Shown: positions 16,436 through 24,984 of the stretch, piece by piece
Position numbering within the stretch: the first letter of the stretch is position 1
Layout of the letters: each line of letters begins with the position of its first letter
Origin: Saccharofermentans sp.
Lineage (GTDB): Bacteria > Bacillota > Clostridia > Saccharofermentanales > Saccharofermentanaceae
Assembly: GCA_024691325.1 (NCBI GenBank)
Contig: JAILNR010000015.1
Coordinates: forward strand, 1 to 64,000
Length of the DNA: 64,000 nucleotides
Direction: 5' to 3'
Translations under genes and position numbers: made by a program
The notes under the pieces: generated by a model
Told to the model about the DNA's origin: nothing
Database searches by the model: none
Seen by the model: the letters and a program-made list of their open reading frames with translations, nothing else

Positions 16436-18862
16436 ATGAAAGCACCTGTTATTTGGTTAAAAGACTTTACTGATATTGATGTTTCCGTAAAAGAACTTGC
16501 GGATCAGATGACACTTACCGGTTCAAAGGTTGAGGAAGTCATCGATTATAAGCTTTCCGGTGTTTATGTCGGAAAGATCTTAAGTGTTGAGGATCACCCT
16601 GATTCAGATCATCTTCATATTCTTAAAGTTGATTTCGGCCGCGACGAGATAGGTCATGATGTTCAGATCGTATGCGGTGCACCTAATGTTTATGTGGGAA
16701 TGCTTTGTCCTATTGCAGCTGTTGGCGCTGTTTTACCTGAGTTTGAGATCAAGAAGGGTAAGATCAGAGGTGTTGAGAGCTTCGGTATGTGCTGTTCTGG
16801 TGAAGAATTGGGACCCGTTGCTTCCGGTAAGCCCGGTGCCGATGAGTACGGTTTATGGGACCTGTCGAAGCTTGATAATGTTCCTGCTTTGGGAACAGAC
16901 TTGCGTGAGTTCTTAAACATCGATTCATATGTAACCATTGACTTTGAGATCACTTCCAACAGACCTGACTGTTTCTCTATCGAAGGTCTTGGACGTGAAG
17001 CTGCTGTTACATTAGGAAAGAAGTTTAACCCCGTTGCCCCTAAGCTTAAGCAGGAGGGTACACTTGAGTCTTCCGAAGTAGCCAAGGTTGATATCGAAGC
17101 ACCTGATCTTTGCTACCGTTACTGTGCAAGAACAGTAGAGGACGTCAAGATCGGTCCTTCCCCTGACTGGATGATCGAAAAGCTTGTAGCGGCAGGCATG
17201 AGATCCATCAACAATATCGTTGATATTACTAACTATGTTTGCCTTGAGTTAGGTCAGCCTATGCACGCGTTTGACCTTGAGTACCTTAAGAACAATCACA
17301 TCATCGTTCGAAAAGCAAAAGAAGGCGAGAAGACTGTCACATTAGACGGCAACGAGCATGTTCTTGATGCAGACACACTCGTAATTGCTGATGAGGAAAA
17401 GGTTTGTGCCATCGCAGGTGTAATGGGTGGTGAGAACTCTGAAGTTCTTGAGACAACAAACAGCATTCTTTTTGAGTCCGCTACCTTTAACGGCGTAAGC
17501 GTAAGAAAGACAGCTATTAAGAATGGTCTTCGTACTGAGGCTTCTTCAAGATATGAGAAGGGCCTTGATCCCGAGAATACTTTAAGAGCGCTTGACAGAG
17601 CCTGTGAGCTTGTTGAACTGTTGGGATGCGGTAAAGTAAGCAAGGGCTATATTGATGTTTATCCCACCAAGCGTGAGGTTAAGCACATTCCTTTCAGACC
17701 TGAATGGATCAATACTTTCATTGGTATTGAAGCATCTGAAGAGTTTATGAGAAAGACTCTTGCTGATCTTGGATGTGAGATCGTTTCAGAGAATGGCAAG
17801 GAGATGATAATTCCTCCCACATTCCGTCCCGACCTCGAGGGTGAAGCTGATATATCTGAAGAGATTGCAAGATTCTTTGGTTACAACAAGATCAATCCCA
17901 CACTTTTGTCGGGTAAGGAGACGACTCTCGGCGGCAGAACAAGAGAGCAGAATATCACTGAAAAGATCCGTGATACTCTTGTTTCCTGCGGTTTCTATGA
18001 GGCTATTACATACTCTTTTGAAAGCCCGTCTGATCTTGATCTTTTGAAGGTTCCTGAAGACAGTTCATTGAGAAAGCAGGTTAAGATATCTAACCCCTTG
18101 GGTGATGATTCTTCCGTTCTTCGTACCACAATGCTTCCTTCGATGCTTCGTATTGCATCAAGAAACTCCAACCGTGGTGTATTAAGCGCAAAGATATTTG
18201 AACTCGCTTATGTTTATATTCCTGATGAAGATCCTTCTTTGCTCCCTGAGGAAAGACCGGTGTTCAGCGGATTCTATTATGACAACACCATTAGTGACAG
18301 TTCTTCGATTTTCTATCATATTAGAGGAATTATCGAGGAACTCGGTAAAGTACTGGGTATCAGAGCACTTTCTTTCGAGCCCTTAACAGATAATCCGTCT
18401 TTCCACCCCGGTAGAACTGCTATGGTTCTTGTTAATAACAAGGAGTGCGGTGTTATCGGCATCATACATCCTTCTGTTGCAGACGGATTTGAAGCTCCCC
18501 AGAAAGCTTGCTTCTTCGAGATTGAAGCGAAAGCATTTATCGATGCAGCCAAGTCGGAGCGTGTCTATAAGCAGATACCTAAGTTCCCCGGAATCTCCAG
18601 AGACCTCGCTGTTGTAGTAGATAAGGCAGTTGCCGTTGGTGATTTGTTAAGATGCTGCAAGTCCGCGGGAGGAAAGCTTCTCAAGGAAGTTGAATTCTTT
18701 GATGTATATGAGGATAACAAGCTCGGCGACAACAAAAAGTCCGTCGCAGTATCTCTTATCTTCAGAGACGACAGCAGAACGCTCACAGATGACGATATTA
18801 AGACTCCGTTTGACAGCATACTGTCTAAGCTCGAGAAACAGTTTGACGCGCATTTAAGATAA
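16436..18862 (+). CDS. pheT: Phenylalanyl-tRNA synthetase beta subunit
   Basis: Structural and editing subunit of the phenylalanyl-tRNA synthetase, 808 residues, the normal length. Order of domains: N-terminal region, a tRNA-binding EMAP-like domain (residues about 40-155, VYVGKILSVEDHPDSDHL), the B3/B4 editing domain (about 210-390, AIAGVMGGENSEV), B5 (about 405-475), the catalytic-like core, and the C-terminal anticodon-binding fold (PKFPGISRDLAVVVD onward). The start has a GGAGGAG site. Ends just before an unusual repeat array. Confidence 0.97.
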   Translation: MKAPVIWLKDFTDIDVSVKELADQMTLTGSKVEEVIDYKLSGVYVGKILSVEDHPDSDHLHILKVDFGRDEIGHDVQIVCGAPNVYVGMLCPIAAVGAVLPEFEIKKGKIRGVESFGMCCSGEELGPVASGKPGADEYGLWDLSKLDNVPALGTDLREFLNIDSYVTIDFEITSNRPDCFSIEGLGREAAVTLGKKFNPVAPKLKQEGTLESSEVAKVDIEAPDLCYRYCARTVEDVKIGPSPDWMIEKLVAAGMRSINNIVDITNYVCLELGQPMHAFDLEYLKNNHIIVRKAKEGEKTVTLDGNEHVLDADTLVIADEEKVCAIAGVMGGENSEVLETTNSILFESATFNGVSVRKTAIKNGLRTEASSRYEKGLDPENTLRALDRACELVELLGCGKVSKGYIDVYPTKREVKHIPFRPEWINTFIGIEASEEFMRKTLADLGCEIVSENGKEMIIPPTFRPDLEGEADISEEIARFFGYNKINPTLLSGKETTLGGRTREQNITEKIRDTLVSCGFYEAITYSFESPSDLDLLKVPEDSSLRKQVKISNPLGDDSSVLRTTMLPSMLRIASRNSNRGVLSAKIFELAYVYIPDEDPSLLPEERPVFSGFYYDNTISDSSSIFYHIRGIIEELGKVLGIRALSFEPLTDNPSFHPGRTAMVLVNNKECGVIGIIHPSVADGFEAPQKACFFEIEAKAFIDAAKSERVYKQIPKFPGISRDLAVVVDKAVAVGDLLRCCKSAGGKLLKEVEFFDVYEDNKLGDNKKSVAVSLIFRDDSRTLTDDDIKTPFDSILSKLEKQFDAHLR

Positions 18863-18865
18863 TGT

Positions 18866-18901
18866 TTGTCGTTTTTTGTCGATAATTGTATCCAATTGTC
18901 G
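18866..18901 (+). repeat. Four TTGTCG-like direct repeats with 10-bp period
   Basis: TTGTCG begins at 18866, 18876 and 18896, and TTGTAT at 18886, so four hexamers follow each other exactly every 10 bases, starting 4 bases after the pheT stop. A weaker fifth copy (ATTTGA) is at 18906. One helical turn per repeat puts all copies on one face of the DNA. This looks like a regulator-binding array for the pilin-like cluster downstream, but the regulator is unknown. Confidence 0.6.
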
Positions 18902-18917
18902 ATATATTTGAACTTAA

Positions 18918-18956
18918 ACCCCTGTATTCTATAGTCATTCTATGGAATATGGGGGT
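18918..18956 (+). terminator. Long hairpin after pheT covering the next ribosome binding site
   Basis: Two 17-base arms (18918-18934 and 18940-18956) pair along their full length with three G-U pairs and a 5-base loop. CTTTATTA follows, so it may act as a weak terminator for pheST. The 3' arm ends in GGGGGT, the only ribosome binding site for the gene starting at 18964, so the hairpin could also block its translation. Confidence 0.65.
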
Positions 18957-18963
18957 CTTTATT

Positions 18964-19215
18964 ATGAGTACACTGGAAACGGCTTTTGTTTTTACGGCGG
19001 TAATGATTGTTCTGTCCGGACTTATCGTATTGCCCGCAAACTTATGTAATGACACATTAAACGAAGCACGCGCCGCAGTTGAAGATGTGTTGCATAAAGA
19101 TGAGGAGGTTTTATCGCCGGAAGGTCTGAATACTTTCTTTACAGGCATCTCTGAAAACTACCGCATGATATACGGTTTTATTGCAGGGGAGGAATCTGAA
19201 TATGAGGAGGAGTAA
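18964..19215 (+). CDS. Small pilin-like membrane protein
   Basis: An 83-residue protein beginning MSTLETAFVFTAVMIVLSG: a very short leader and then one hydrophobic helix (about residues 7-27) with a Glu at position 5, as in type IV-type pilins and TadE-like proteins. The rest is acidic and probably outside the membrane. ATG 18964 is chosen over an upstream in-frame start at 18886 that would add 26 residues through the hairpin and repeats. Its 3' end overlaps the next gene by 14 bases. A role in a Tad-like surface structure is inferred from shape and neighbours. Confidence 0.65.
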   Translation: MSTLETAFVFTAVMIVLSGLIVLPANLCNDTLNEARAAVEDVLHKDEEVLSPEGLNTFFTGISENYRMIYGFIAGEESEYEEE

Positions 19216-20542
19216 GAAAGGTACTACGACACTGTTTCTGGCAATAATACTATCTGCATTGATACTGGTGGAATCCACATATATGGCATATGTTGCCGAC
19301 CTTGACAGGAGACTTACATATACACGTGCTTTAAAGGAACAGACGCAGATATATCTGGCAAGTTACGACAGAATTCTATTTAAGGCATATGGTATCTATG
19401 CTTTTAACGCGTCACAAATTGATTCAGAACTTTTTGACAGCATATTGTCTTCTAACGGATACGAACCCGGAGATGTTATGTATGTCAGCGGTGTATATAG
19501 TTTTGACACTGAGGCTTTAAAGAGGGCGGTAGCGGTATTCTATTCATACCGTGCGCCGGGAATAGTTATAAACAGGTTGTCTGAGTACATAAATGCTCTC
19601 ATAGAACAACTTGATTCGTCAGGTGCATATTCTTCTATAAGACAATTCACATCAAGTCCCGCATCCGGTGTGTTCGGACGGATCCTAAGCGGCGGATCTG
19701 ATATTGTTGAAGCTGTATTAATGGCAGTAAATACGCTGGGTCTTGATGAATCATCTCCTGAACTTCAATTCTTTTGGAGTCTAATGGACGGGTTGGGTAC
19801 TCTTAACAATGATCACCCGGATATTGGTGAAGGATTTGATCCGACTGATACCGGGTTTCTTTTGAATATGATTGAATTCCAATCCGGCCTATACGGTATC
19901 GGAACATCATTTAATGAAGGTATCGGTCAGCATCTTTGCCTTTTTGATTATGCTGCTAATAACTTTGACACATTCCTTCCTGATGATACAACCATGAATG
20001 GAACTGAATTTCCGGCTTTTCACGAAGATAACATTCCTGATTCAGAGTACATATTAACCGGGATAGAAGGTGTTGGGGGATGTGCTTTAACGTTTCTTTA
20101 TATCTACGGTTTCTGCTTTGTAAAAAATCTGGTAACCAATCTTACGGATCCTGATACTTATGAATTGATGCAAGCTGCAGGCGAGATATTGTCTGCAGCT
20201 GTTTCAGCACTTTCGTTAGGGTCTGTTCCGCTTCCTCCTGAAGTATATACTGCAGTAATCGCTGCGGTATTGTCTGAATTACAGTCTACGGGTGATCTGT
20301 CAGACATACTGGCAGGTGACAGCATTACATTGTATGAAGTAGAGGGATTAGGCGGGATAACTATGGATTACAGGGATTTCCTGACTATTTATATGTCATT
20401 CGTGCCGGATGATTTGCTTGTAAGCAGAATGGTACAGATCATTAACAGGGATTTTCCGGATCATGTTACTGGCATAACGACCGGTACATCCATTTACGGT
20501 GAAGATATTTCCTATGAGGCAGCTTATGAATTATACGGATAA
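19202..20542 (+). CDS. DUF5702/TadG-like exported protein
   Basis: A 446-residue protein. The N-terminus has a basic start MRRSKKG, then a single hydrophobic helix (about residues 9-30, TLFLAIILSALILVEST), as in the DUF5702 family often found with clostridial Tad pilus genes. A Gly before the helix could be a prepilin-peptidase site, although no Glu follows at +5. The large C-terminal part is acidic and probably extracellular, with a second hydrophobic stretch near residues 285-305. ATG 19202 follows a GGGGAGG site. It overlaps both neighbours, so the three genes form one unit. The exact role is not known. Confidence 0.65.
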   Translation: MRRSKKGTTTLFLAIILSALILVESTYMAYVADLDRRLTYTRALKEQTQIYLASYDRILFKAYGIYAFNASQIDSELFDSILSSNGYEPGDVMYVSGVYSFDTEALKRAVAVFYSYRAPGIVINRLSEYINALIEQLDSSGAYSSIRQFTSSPASGVFGRILSGGSDIVEAVLMAVNTLGLDESSPELQFFWSLMDGLGTLNNDHPDIGEGFDPTDTGFLLNMIEFQSGLYGIGTSFNEGIGQHLCLFDYAANNFDTFLPDDTTMNGTEFPAFHEDNIPDSEYILTGIEGVGGCALTFLYIYGFCFVKNLVTNLTDPDTYELMQAAGEILSAAVSALSLGSVPLPPEVYTAVIAAVLSELQSTGDLSDILAGDSITLYEVEGLGGITMDYRDFLTIYMSFVPDDLLVSRMVQIINRDFPDHVTGITTGTSIYGEDISYEAAYELYG

Positions 20543-21500
20543 AAAAGGTTCAGTATCACTTGAGACAGCCATATCGTTCTCACTGGTTCTTGTTTTTATA
20601 ACTGCTATCATCAGCGTTACAGTATTTCTTCGAACTGACATACTTATGCAAAGAGCGGTAAATAAGAGTTGTGAGGATTTTGCTCACTTAACACCTTTTT
20701 CTGTTGTGGCTTCAGATACTATTTCAACTCTGGTTAACGCTTTGCCTGACGAAGTGAATGTTAATGAGAGTTTTGTAAATGCAGGCTCTGTGGTGGCAGG
20801 TGCGGATATGCTTACATCCGGCGCACTTAGAGCAGGTGCTTTGAATCTTATTCTCGGGGACAGATTTACTGATGATATAGCAACTGAATTTTATGAATTG
20901 AACGGTTCGTATTTCTGGGGACCTGATCAGATCAGTGTGGATTTTGATATAAAAGATAATTACATCGAGGTCTATGTGGTCTACAGTATCAATACGATAA
21001 TAGGTCCTATGAGCAGGCAGATAGTATCATCTATTCCTTTCTATGGTGATTTTGAACTGTTTCTTTCTGACGGACAGGATGTACAGGACCCGGGAGATGA
21101 TATTTGGCAGCAGAACAATTTTGTAAGAGGAAGAGCCTTTGCTCAAAGGTATGGAGCTAATCTGCCTCCGACTTTCCCGTGCATTAATTATTATAGTGCC
21201 GGAAGAGCCTCTTCGGTTGTCAGTATTGATCTTAATAAACCCACTTACAGCATACCCGGGGCTGTAACATTAAGAATAACGGAGCAGATCGATTCGCTTG
21301 CTGATTTTAATGGTGCTGACGTTCAAATAAACGGTCAAAGATATGTTGTATATGGCGATAGTATAAGAACAAGGACTTTGATCGTTGTAATTCCGGAAGA
21401 TTCACCGGAAGCCTTAAGAACGGCTGTTTATTCAATGGAAATATATGCATCAACCCATGGTGTTGATCTTCAGATAGAAGAATATGGCCATTCTTCTTAA
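20526..21500 (+). CDS. TadE-like minor pilin
   Basis: A 324-residue protein with a pilin-type N-terminus: KKG at residues 6-8, then SVSLETA with Glu five residues after the Gly, then a hydrophobic helix to about residue 35. Cleavage after Gly8 by a prepilin peptidase would leave Glu at +5, as in TadE-type pseudopilins. The rest is a predicted extracellular domain without a motif I recognise. ATG 20526 is preferred to GTG 20499 because of a GAGG site 6 bases upstream. It overlaps the previous gene by 17 bases. No assembly ATPase or peptidase gene is in the window. Confidence 0.65.
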   Translation: MNYTDKKGSVSLETAISFSLVLVFITAIISVTVFLRTDILMQRAVNKSCEDFAHLTPFSVVASDTISTLVNALPDEVNVNESFVNAGSVVAGADMLTSGALRAGALNLILGDRFTDDIATEFYELNGSYFWGPDQISVDFDIKDNYIEVYVVYSINTIIGPMSRQIVSSIPFYGDFELFLSDGQDVQDPGDDIWQQNNFVRGRAFAQRYGANLPPTFPCINYYSAGRASSVVSIDLNKPTYSIPGAVTLRITEQIDSLADFNGADVQINGQRYVVYGDSIRTRTLIVVIPEDSPEALRTAVYSMEIYASTHGVDLQIEEYGHSS

Positions 21501-21516
21501 TAATTATTTATTATAT

Positions 21517-21545
21517 TTGTTAAAACTGGCAAGTTAGGTTATCAT
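21517..21545 (+). promoter_or_regulatory. Promoter ahead of small membrane protein, yerC and secA
   Basis: TTGTTA (21517-21522) and TATCAT (21540-21545) are separated by 17 bases, downstream of the pilin-like cluster. It would serve the three following closely spaced genes. Confidence 0.5.
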
Positions 21546-21585
21546 TGTATGGATATTTTACAAAGAAAGGTGTGCTCTACTGGCG

Positions 21586-21813
21586 ATGAACGGTAATATA
21601 AGAAGACCTTCTGTAGCTGCAACCTCTGTCAGCAGCAGTATTAGCGGCAGGGAATCAGTTGGCGATGTACTTCGCAAGGCTAAGAAGGAACTTATCTTCA
21701 AACGTATATGTCTGGCATTGTTTCTTATTGTACTCGCTGCCTTGATCGTATATCTGTTTGTTGCGGGTTATATTAATAACCTGATAGACGATTCTCTCGC
21801 TCTTATTGAATAA
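21586..21813 (+). CDS. Small single-pass membrane protein, unknown
   Basis: A 75-residue protein with a basic, Ser-rich first half and one strong membrane helix (about residues 42-63, CLALFLIVLAALIVYLFVAG), ending in a short acidic tail. The ribosome binding site AAAGAAAGG is further from ATG 21586 than usual. The stop is 1 base before the start of the TrpR-like gene. No family is recognised; it could be a small regulator or an accessory to secA or to the upstream pilin-like genes, but nothing shows which. Confidence 0.6.
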   Translation: MNGNIRRPSVAATSVSSSISGRESVGDVLRKAKKELIFKRICLALFLIVLAALIVYLFVAGYINNLIDDSLALIE

Positions 21814-21814
21814 A

Positions 21815-22153
21815 ATGGGATTCGATAAAGAAGAAAGAATGGCTCTTGACAGCCTTTATAATGCCATACTGACACTTGAGACCACAGAGGAAGTGCATAA
21901 GTTCTTCGAGGATCTTTGTTCGAGAAATGAATTGCGTTCCATGCTTCACAGATGGCAGATACTTGAGCTCATAGATCAAGGGAACAGTTACGAAGAGATA
22001 ATCAATAAGCTTGCTCCTTCATCTGACAAGAATGATCAAGGCAAAGGCACCAAAGTCAGTTCAACCACCATTTCACGCGTTAAAGCTTGCTATAACAATC
22101 CTGACGGCGGATACAGAACCGCTCTCAGAAGACTCAAAGGAGATAAAGAATAA
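21815..22153 (+). CDS. YerC/YecD-type TrpR-like repressor
   Basis: A 112-residue helical DNA-binding protein of the TrpR superfamily, YerC/YecD branch. The family core is visible: LYNAILTLETTEEVHKFFEDLCSRNEL (residues 14-40, split by helices), MLHRWQILELIDQG and the recognition helix SSTTISRVKACYNN. Between the two helices of the helix-turn-helix there is an extra hydrophilic loop (about residues 67-80) that usual YerC proteins lack. The target and ligand are unknown. It lies 1 base after the small membrane protein and overlaps secA by 1 base (TAATG). Confidence 0.85.
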   Translation: MGFDKEERMALDSLYNAILTLETTEEVHKFFEDLCSRNELRSMLHRWQILELIDQGNSYEEIINKLAPSSDKNDQGKGTKVSSTTISRVKACYNNPDGGYRTALRRLKGDKE

Positions 22154-24984
22154 TGGGTTTAGAGGCAATTTTCGGTACACACAGTGATCACGAGATCAAG
22201 AAGATAGAGCCTATCAAGAAGAAGGTTCTTGCTCTTGATGAAGAGTATCAGAAGCTTTCTGATGCTGATCTTCGTGCAAAGACCGGTGAGTTTAAGGAAA
22301 GACTTGCAAATGGAGAGACATTAGATGACATTCTTCCCGAAGCATTTGCAACTGTAAGAGAAGCCGCATGGCGTGTTCTCGGCTTGAAGCCTTATCCGGT
22401 ACAGATCATCGGTGGTATAGTTCTTCACCAGGGTAGAATTGCCGAGATGAAGACGGGTGAAGGTAAGACACTTGTTGCTACAATGCCTGTTTATCTCAAT
22501 GCTTTGACCGGTAAGGGAGTTCATGTAGTTACCGTTAACGATTACCTTGCAAAGCGTGACTCGGAATGGATGGGTAAGGTTTATAAGTATCTCGGCCTTA
22601 CAGTCGGACTTATCATCCACGATATTCCCAACAAGGACAGAAAGGGCATGTATGCCTGCGATATCGTTTATGGAACAAACAATGAGTTTGGTTTTGATTA
22701 TCTGCGTGACAACATGGTAATTTCAAAGTCACAGCTTGTTCAGAGGGAATTAAATTATGCAATCGTCGATGAGGTTGACTCAATCCTTATCGATGAGGCC
22801 AGAACACCTCTTATTATTTCAGGACGCGGTGAGGCTTCTTCAGATCTTTATCAGAAGGCAGATTCCTTTGTTAGAATGCTCAAGCCTTATACAGTTGTTG
22901 AGACTGATGACAAGATCGATATGGACGAGATTGTCGGTGACGCCGATTACGTTATCGATGAGAAGGCCAAGACATCAGTTATCACGGCGAACGGTATCAA
23001 GAAGGCTGAGAAGTACTTTAATGTCGAGAATCTTTCAGACCCTGAGAACTTTGATCTTCAGCACTACATCAATAATGCTTTGAAGGCTCACGGTAATTTC
23101 CATAAGGACGAGCAGTATATCGTTTCAGATGAAGGCGAAGTAGTTATCGTAGATGACTTCACAGGACGTCTGATGCCCGGTAGAAGATACTCCGATGGTT
23201 TGCACCAGTCTATCGAAGCTAAGGAAGGCGTTAAGATCGCTAACGAGAATAAGACTCTTGCAACAATTACTTTCCAGAATTATTTCAGAATGTATTCCAA
23301 GCTTTCAGGTATGACAGGTACTGCTTATACTGAGGAAGCTGAGTTCAGACAGATCTATAACCTTGATGTTATTCAGATTCCTACAAATAAGCAGATTCAG
23401 AGAGTAGATGAGAATGATGCTGTATTTAAGACTCAGAAGGGTAAGTATCATGCTGTATTGAAGACTGTTATCGAAGCACATAAGACAGGTCAGCCTGTTC
23501 TTGTAGGTACAGTTAATGTCGACAGATCCGAGTATCTCGATAAGCTCTTTAGAAAAGCAGGCATTCAGGCTAATGTTCTTAATGCTAAGAACCACAGAAA
23601 AGAGGCTGAGATCGTAGCTCAGGCAGGCCGTAAGGGAACTGTTACGATTGCTACTAACATGGCAGGCCGTGGTACCGATATTCTTCTTGGCGGTAACCCT
23701 GAATTCCTTGCTAAGCAGGAGATGAGAAAGCTCGGATATGATGAGGATCTCATTGAAGCTTCAACTGCTCATAACGAGACAGATGACGAGGTTATCCTTG
23801 AGGCAAGAAAGAAGTATGCGGAGATCTATGCTAAGAAATCTGAAGAGATCAAGCCTGAGGCAGATGAAGTAAGAGCTTTGGGAGGCTTGTTCATAGTCGG
23901 TACAGAAAGACATGAATCAAGACGTATCGATAATCAGCTCAAGGGACGTGCAGGCCGTCAGGGTGACCCCGGACGCACAAAGTTCTTCCTTGCATTGGAT
24001 GATGAGTTGTTAAGAATCTTCGGCGGAGACAGAGTTAACCGTCTTTACAATACTTTGGGTGTTGAAGAGACAATGGAGATTCAGAACGGTATGCTTACCA
24101 AGATAATTGACAGTTCCCAGAAGAAACTGGAGGCATTGCACTTCGGTTCACGTAAGACTGTCCTTGAGTATGATGATGTTATGAATATCCAGCGTACTAT
24201 CACATATGAGCAGCGCCGTAAAGTTATTGATGGTGAGGATATGCATGAGACTCTCCTTAAGATGATTCAGAGAGTCGCTGACAGACAGGTTATGGCATTT
24301 GCTAATGATGGCGTTATTTCCAATGTCGACAGGTACTCACTTGGTGCTAAGCTTGCTGAGATATTCGGAGATCTTCCTATTGTTCTTGATGTTAAGGACG
24401 AGCATAAGGTTATTCCCGATGCTAAGACAATTGTAGATACTCTTTACGATCAGTCTGTAGAAGCTCTTAAGGCAAAAGAAGAATTTGCAGGATCTGAAGT
24501 GTTCAGACAGGCAGAGCGTTCCATTCTCCTTATGACAGTTGATTCCAAGTGGATGGATCATATCGATGCCATGGATCAGCTCCAGACTTCAATAAGAATG
24601 AGATCTGTAGGTCAGCATGATCCTGTAGTAGAGTACAAGCTTGAAGGCGGAGAGATGTTCGAGGAAATGAACGAAGCCATTCAGGACGATTCAGTTAAGC
24701 TTCTTATGAGAGGCCGTTTTGAAGTAAGAAATGCTCCTAATGCTTCAGGTTCTGAAGGGGCAGCAGAAGAGCAGATGTCTTCTCCTCTTGCCAAGGCTGC
24801 TGCAAGAGCAACAGCTTCCCAGCGAAATGCTATTCCTACTCAGGCTAAGCAGGTTCAGGGTGCCGCACAAAGCACACAGACATTAGAGCCTGTAAAGAGA
24901 GATAAGAATAAAGTCGGAAGAAACGATCCCTGTCCTTGCGGTTCAGGTAAGAAGTATAAGAATTGCTGCGGTAAGAATTCATGA
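22153..24984 (+). CDS. secA: Preprotein translocase ATPase SecA
   Basis: The ATPase that drives unfolded preproteins through SecYEG. It has 943 residues. Walker A is GEGKTLVATMP near residue 104, and the DEAD-like box is VDEVDSILIDEARTPLI near residue 210. NMAGRGTDI and GRAGRQGDPG are motifs of the second helicase domain. A scaffold/wing region follows, then a low-complexity linker, and a SEC-C zinc tail [13 protein letters not shown] (residues 927-939). The start overlaps the yerC stop. The 3' end overlaps the purine nucleoside phosphorylase gene by 4 bases. Confidence 0.98.
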   Translation: MGLEAIFGTHSDHEIKKIEPIKKKVLALDEEYQKLSDADLRAKTGEFKERLANGETLDDILPEAFATVREAAWRVLGLKPYPVQIIGGIVLHQGRIAEMKTGEGKTLVATMPVYLNALTGKGVHVVTVNDYLAKRDSEWMGKVYKYLGLTVGLIIHDIPNKDRKGMYACDIVYGTNNEFGFDYLRDNMVISKSQLVQRELNYAIVDEVDSILIDEARTPLIISGRGEASSDLYQKADSFVRMLKPYTVVETDDKIDMDEIVGDADYVIDEKAKTSVITANGIKKAEKYFNVENLSDPENFDLQHYINNALKAHGNFHKDEQYIVSDEGEVVIVDDFTGRLMPGRRYSDGLHQSIEAKEGVKIANENKTLATITFQNYFRMYSKLSGMTGTAYTEEAEFRQIYNLDVIQIPTNKQIQRVDENDAVFKTQKGKYHAVLKTVIEAHKTGQPVLVGTVNVDRSEYLDKLFRKAGIQANVLNAKNHRKEAEIVAQAGRKGTVTIATNMAGRGTDILLGGNPEFLAKQEMRKLGYDEDLIEASTAHNETDDEVILEARKKYAEIYAKKSEEIKPEADEVRALGGLFIVGTERHESRRIDNQLKGRAGRQGDPGRTKFFLALDDELLRIFGGDRVNRLYNTLGVEETMEIQNGMLTKIIDSSQKKLEALHFGSRKTVLEYDDVMNIQRTITYEQRRKVIDGEDMHETLLKMIQRVADRQVMAFANDGVISNVDRYSLGAKLAEIFGDLPIVLDVKDEHKVIPDAKTIVDTLYDQSVEALKAKEEFAGSEVFRQAERSILLMTVDSKWMDHIDAMDQLQTSIRMRSVGQHDPVVEYKLEGGEMFEEMNEAIQDDSVKLLMRGRFEVRNAPNASGSEGAAEEQMSSPLAKAAARATASQRNAIPTQAKQVQGAAQSTQTLEPVKRDKNKVGRNDPCPCGSGKKYKNCCGKNS

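Noticed and set aside
18886..18963. Longer start for the small pilin-like protein at 18886
   Set aside because: The extra residues would be translated through the repeats and the hairpin, and there is no ribosome binding site at 18886. ATG 18964 follows GGGGGT and gives the short pilin-like N-terminus.
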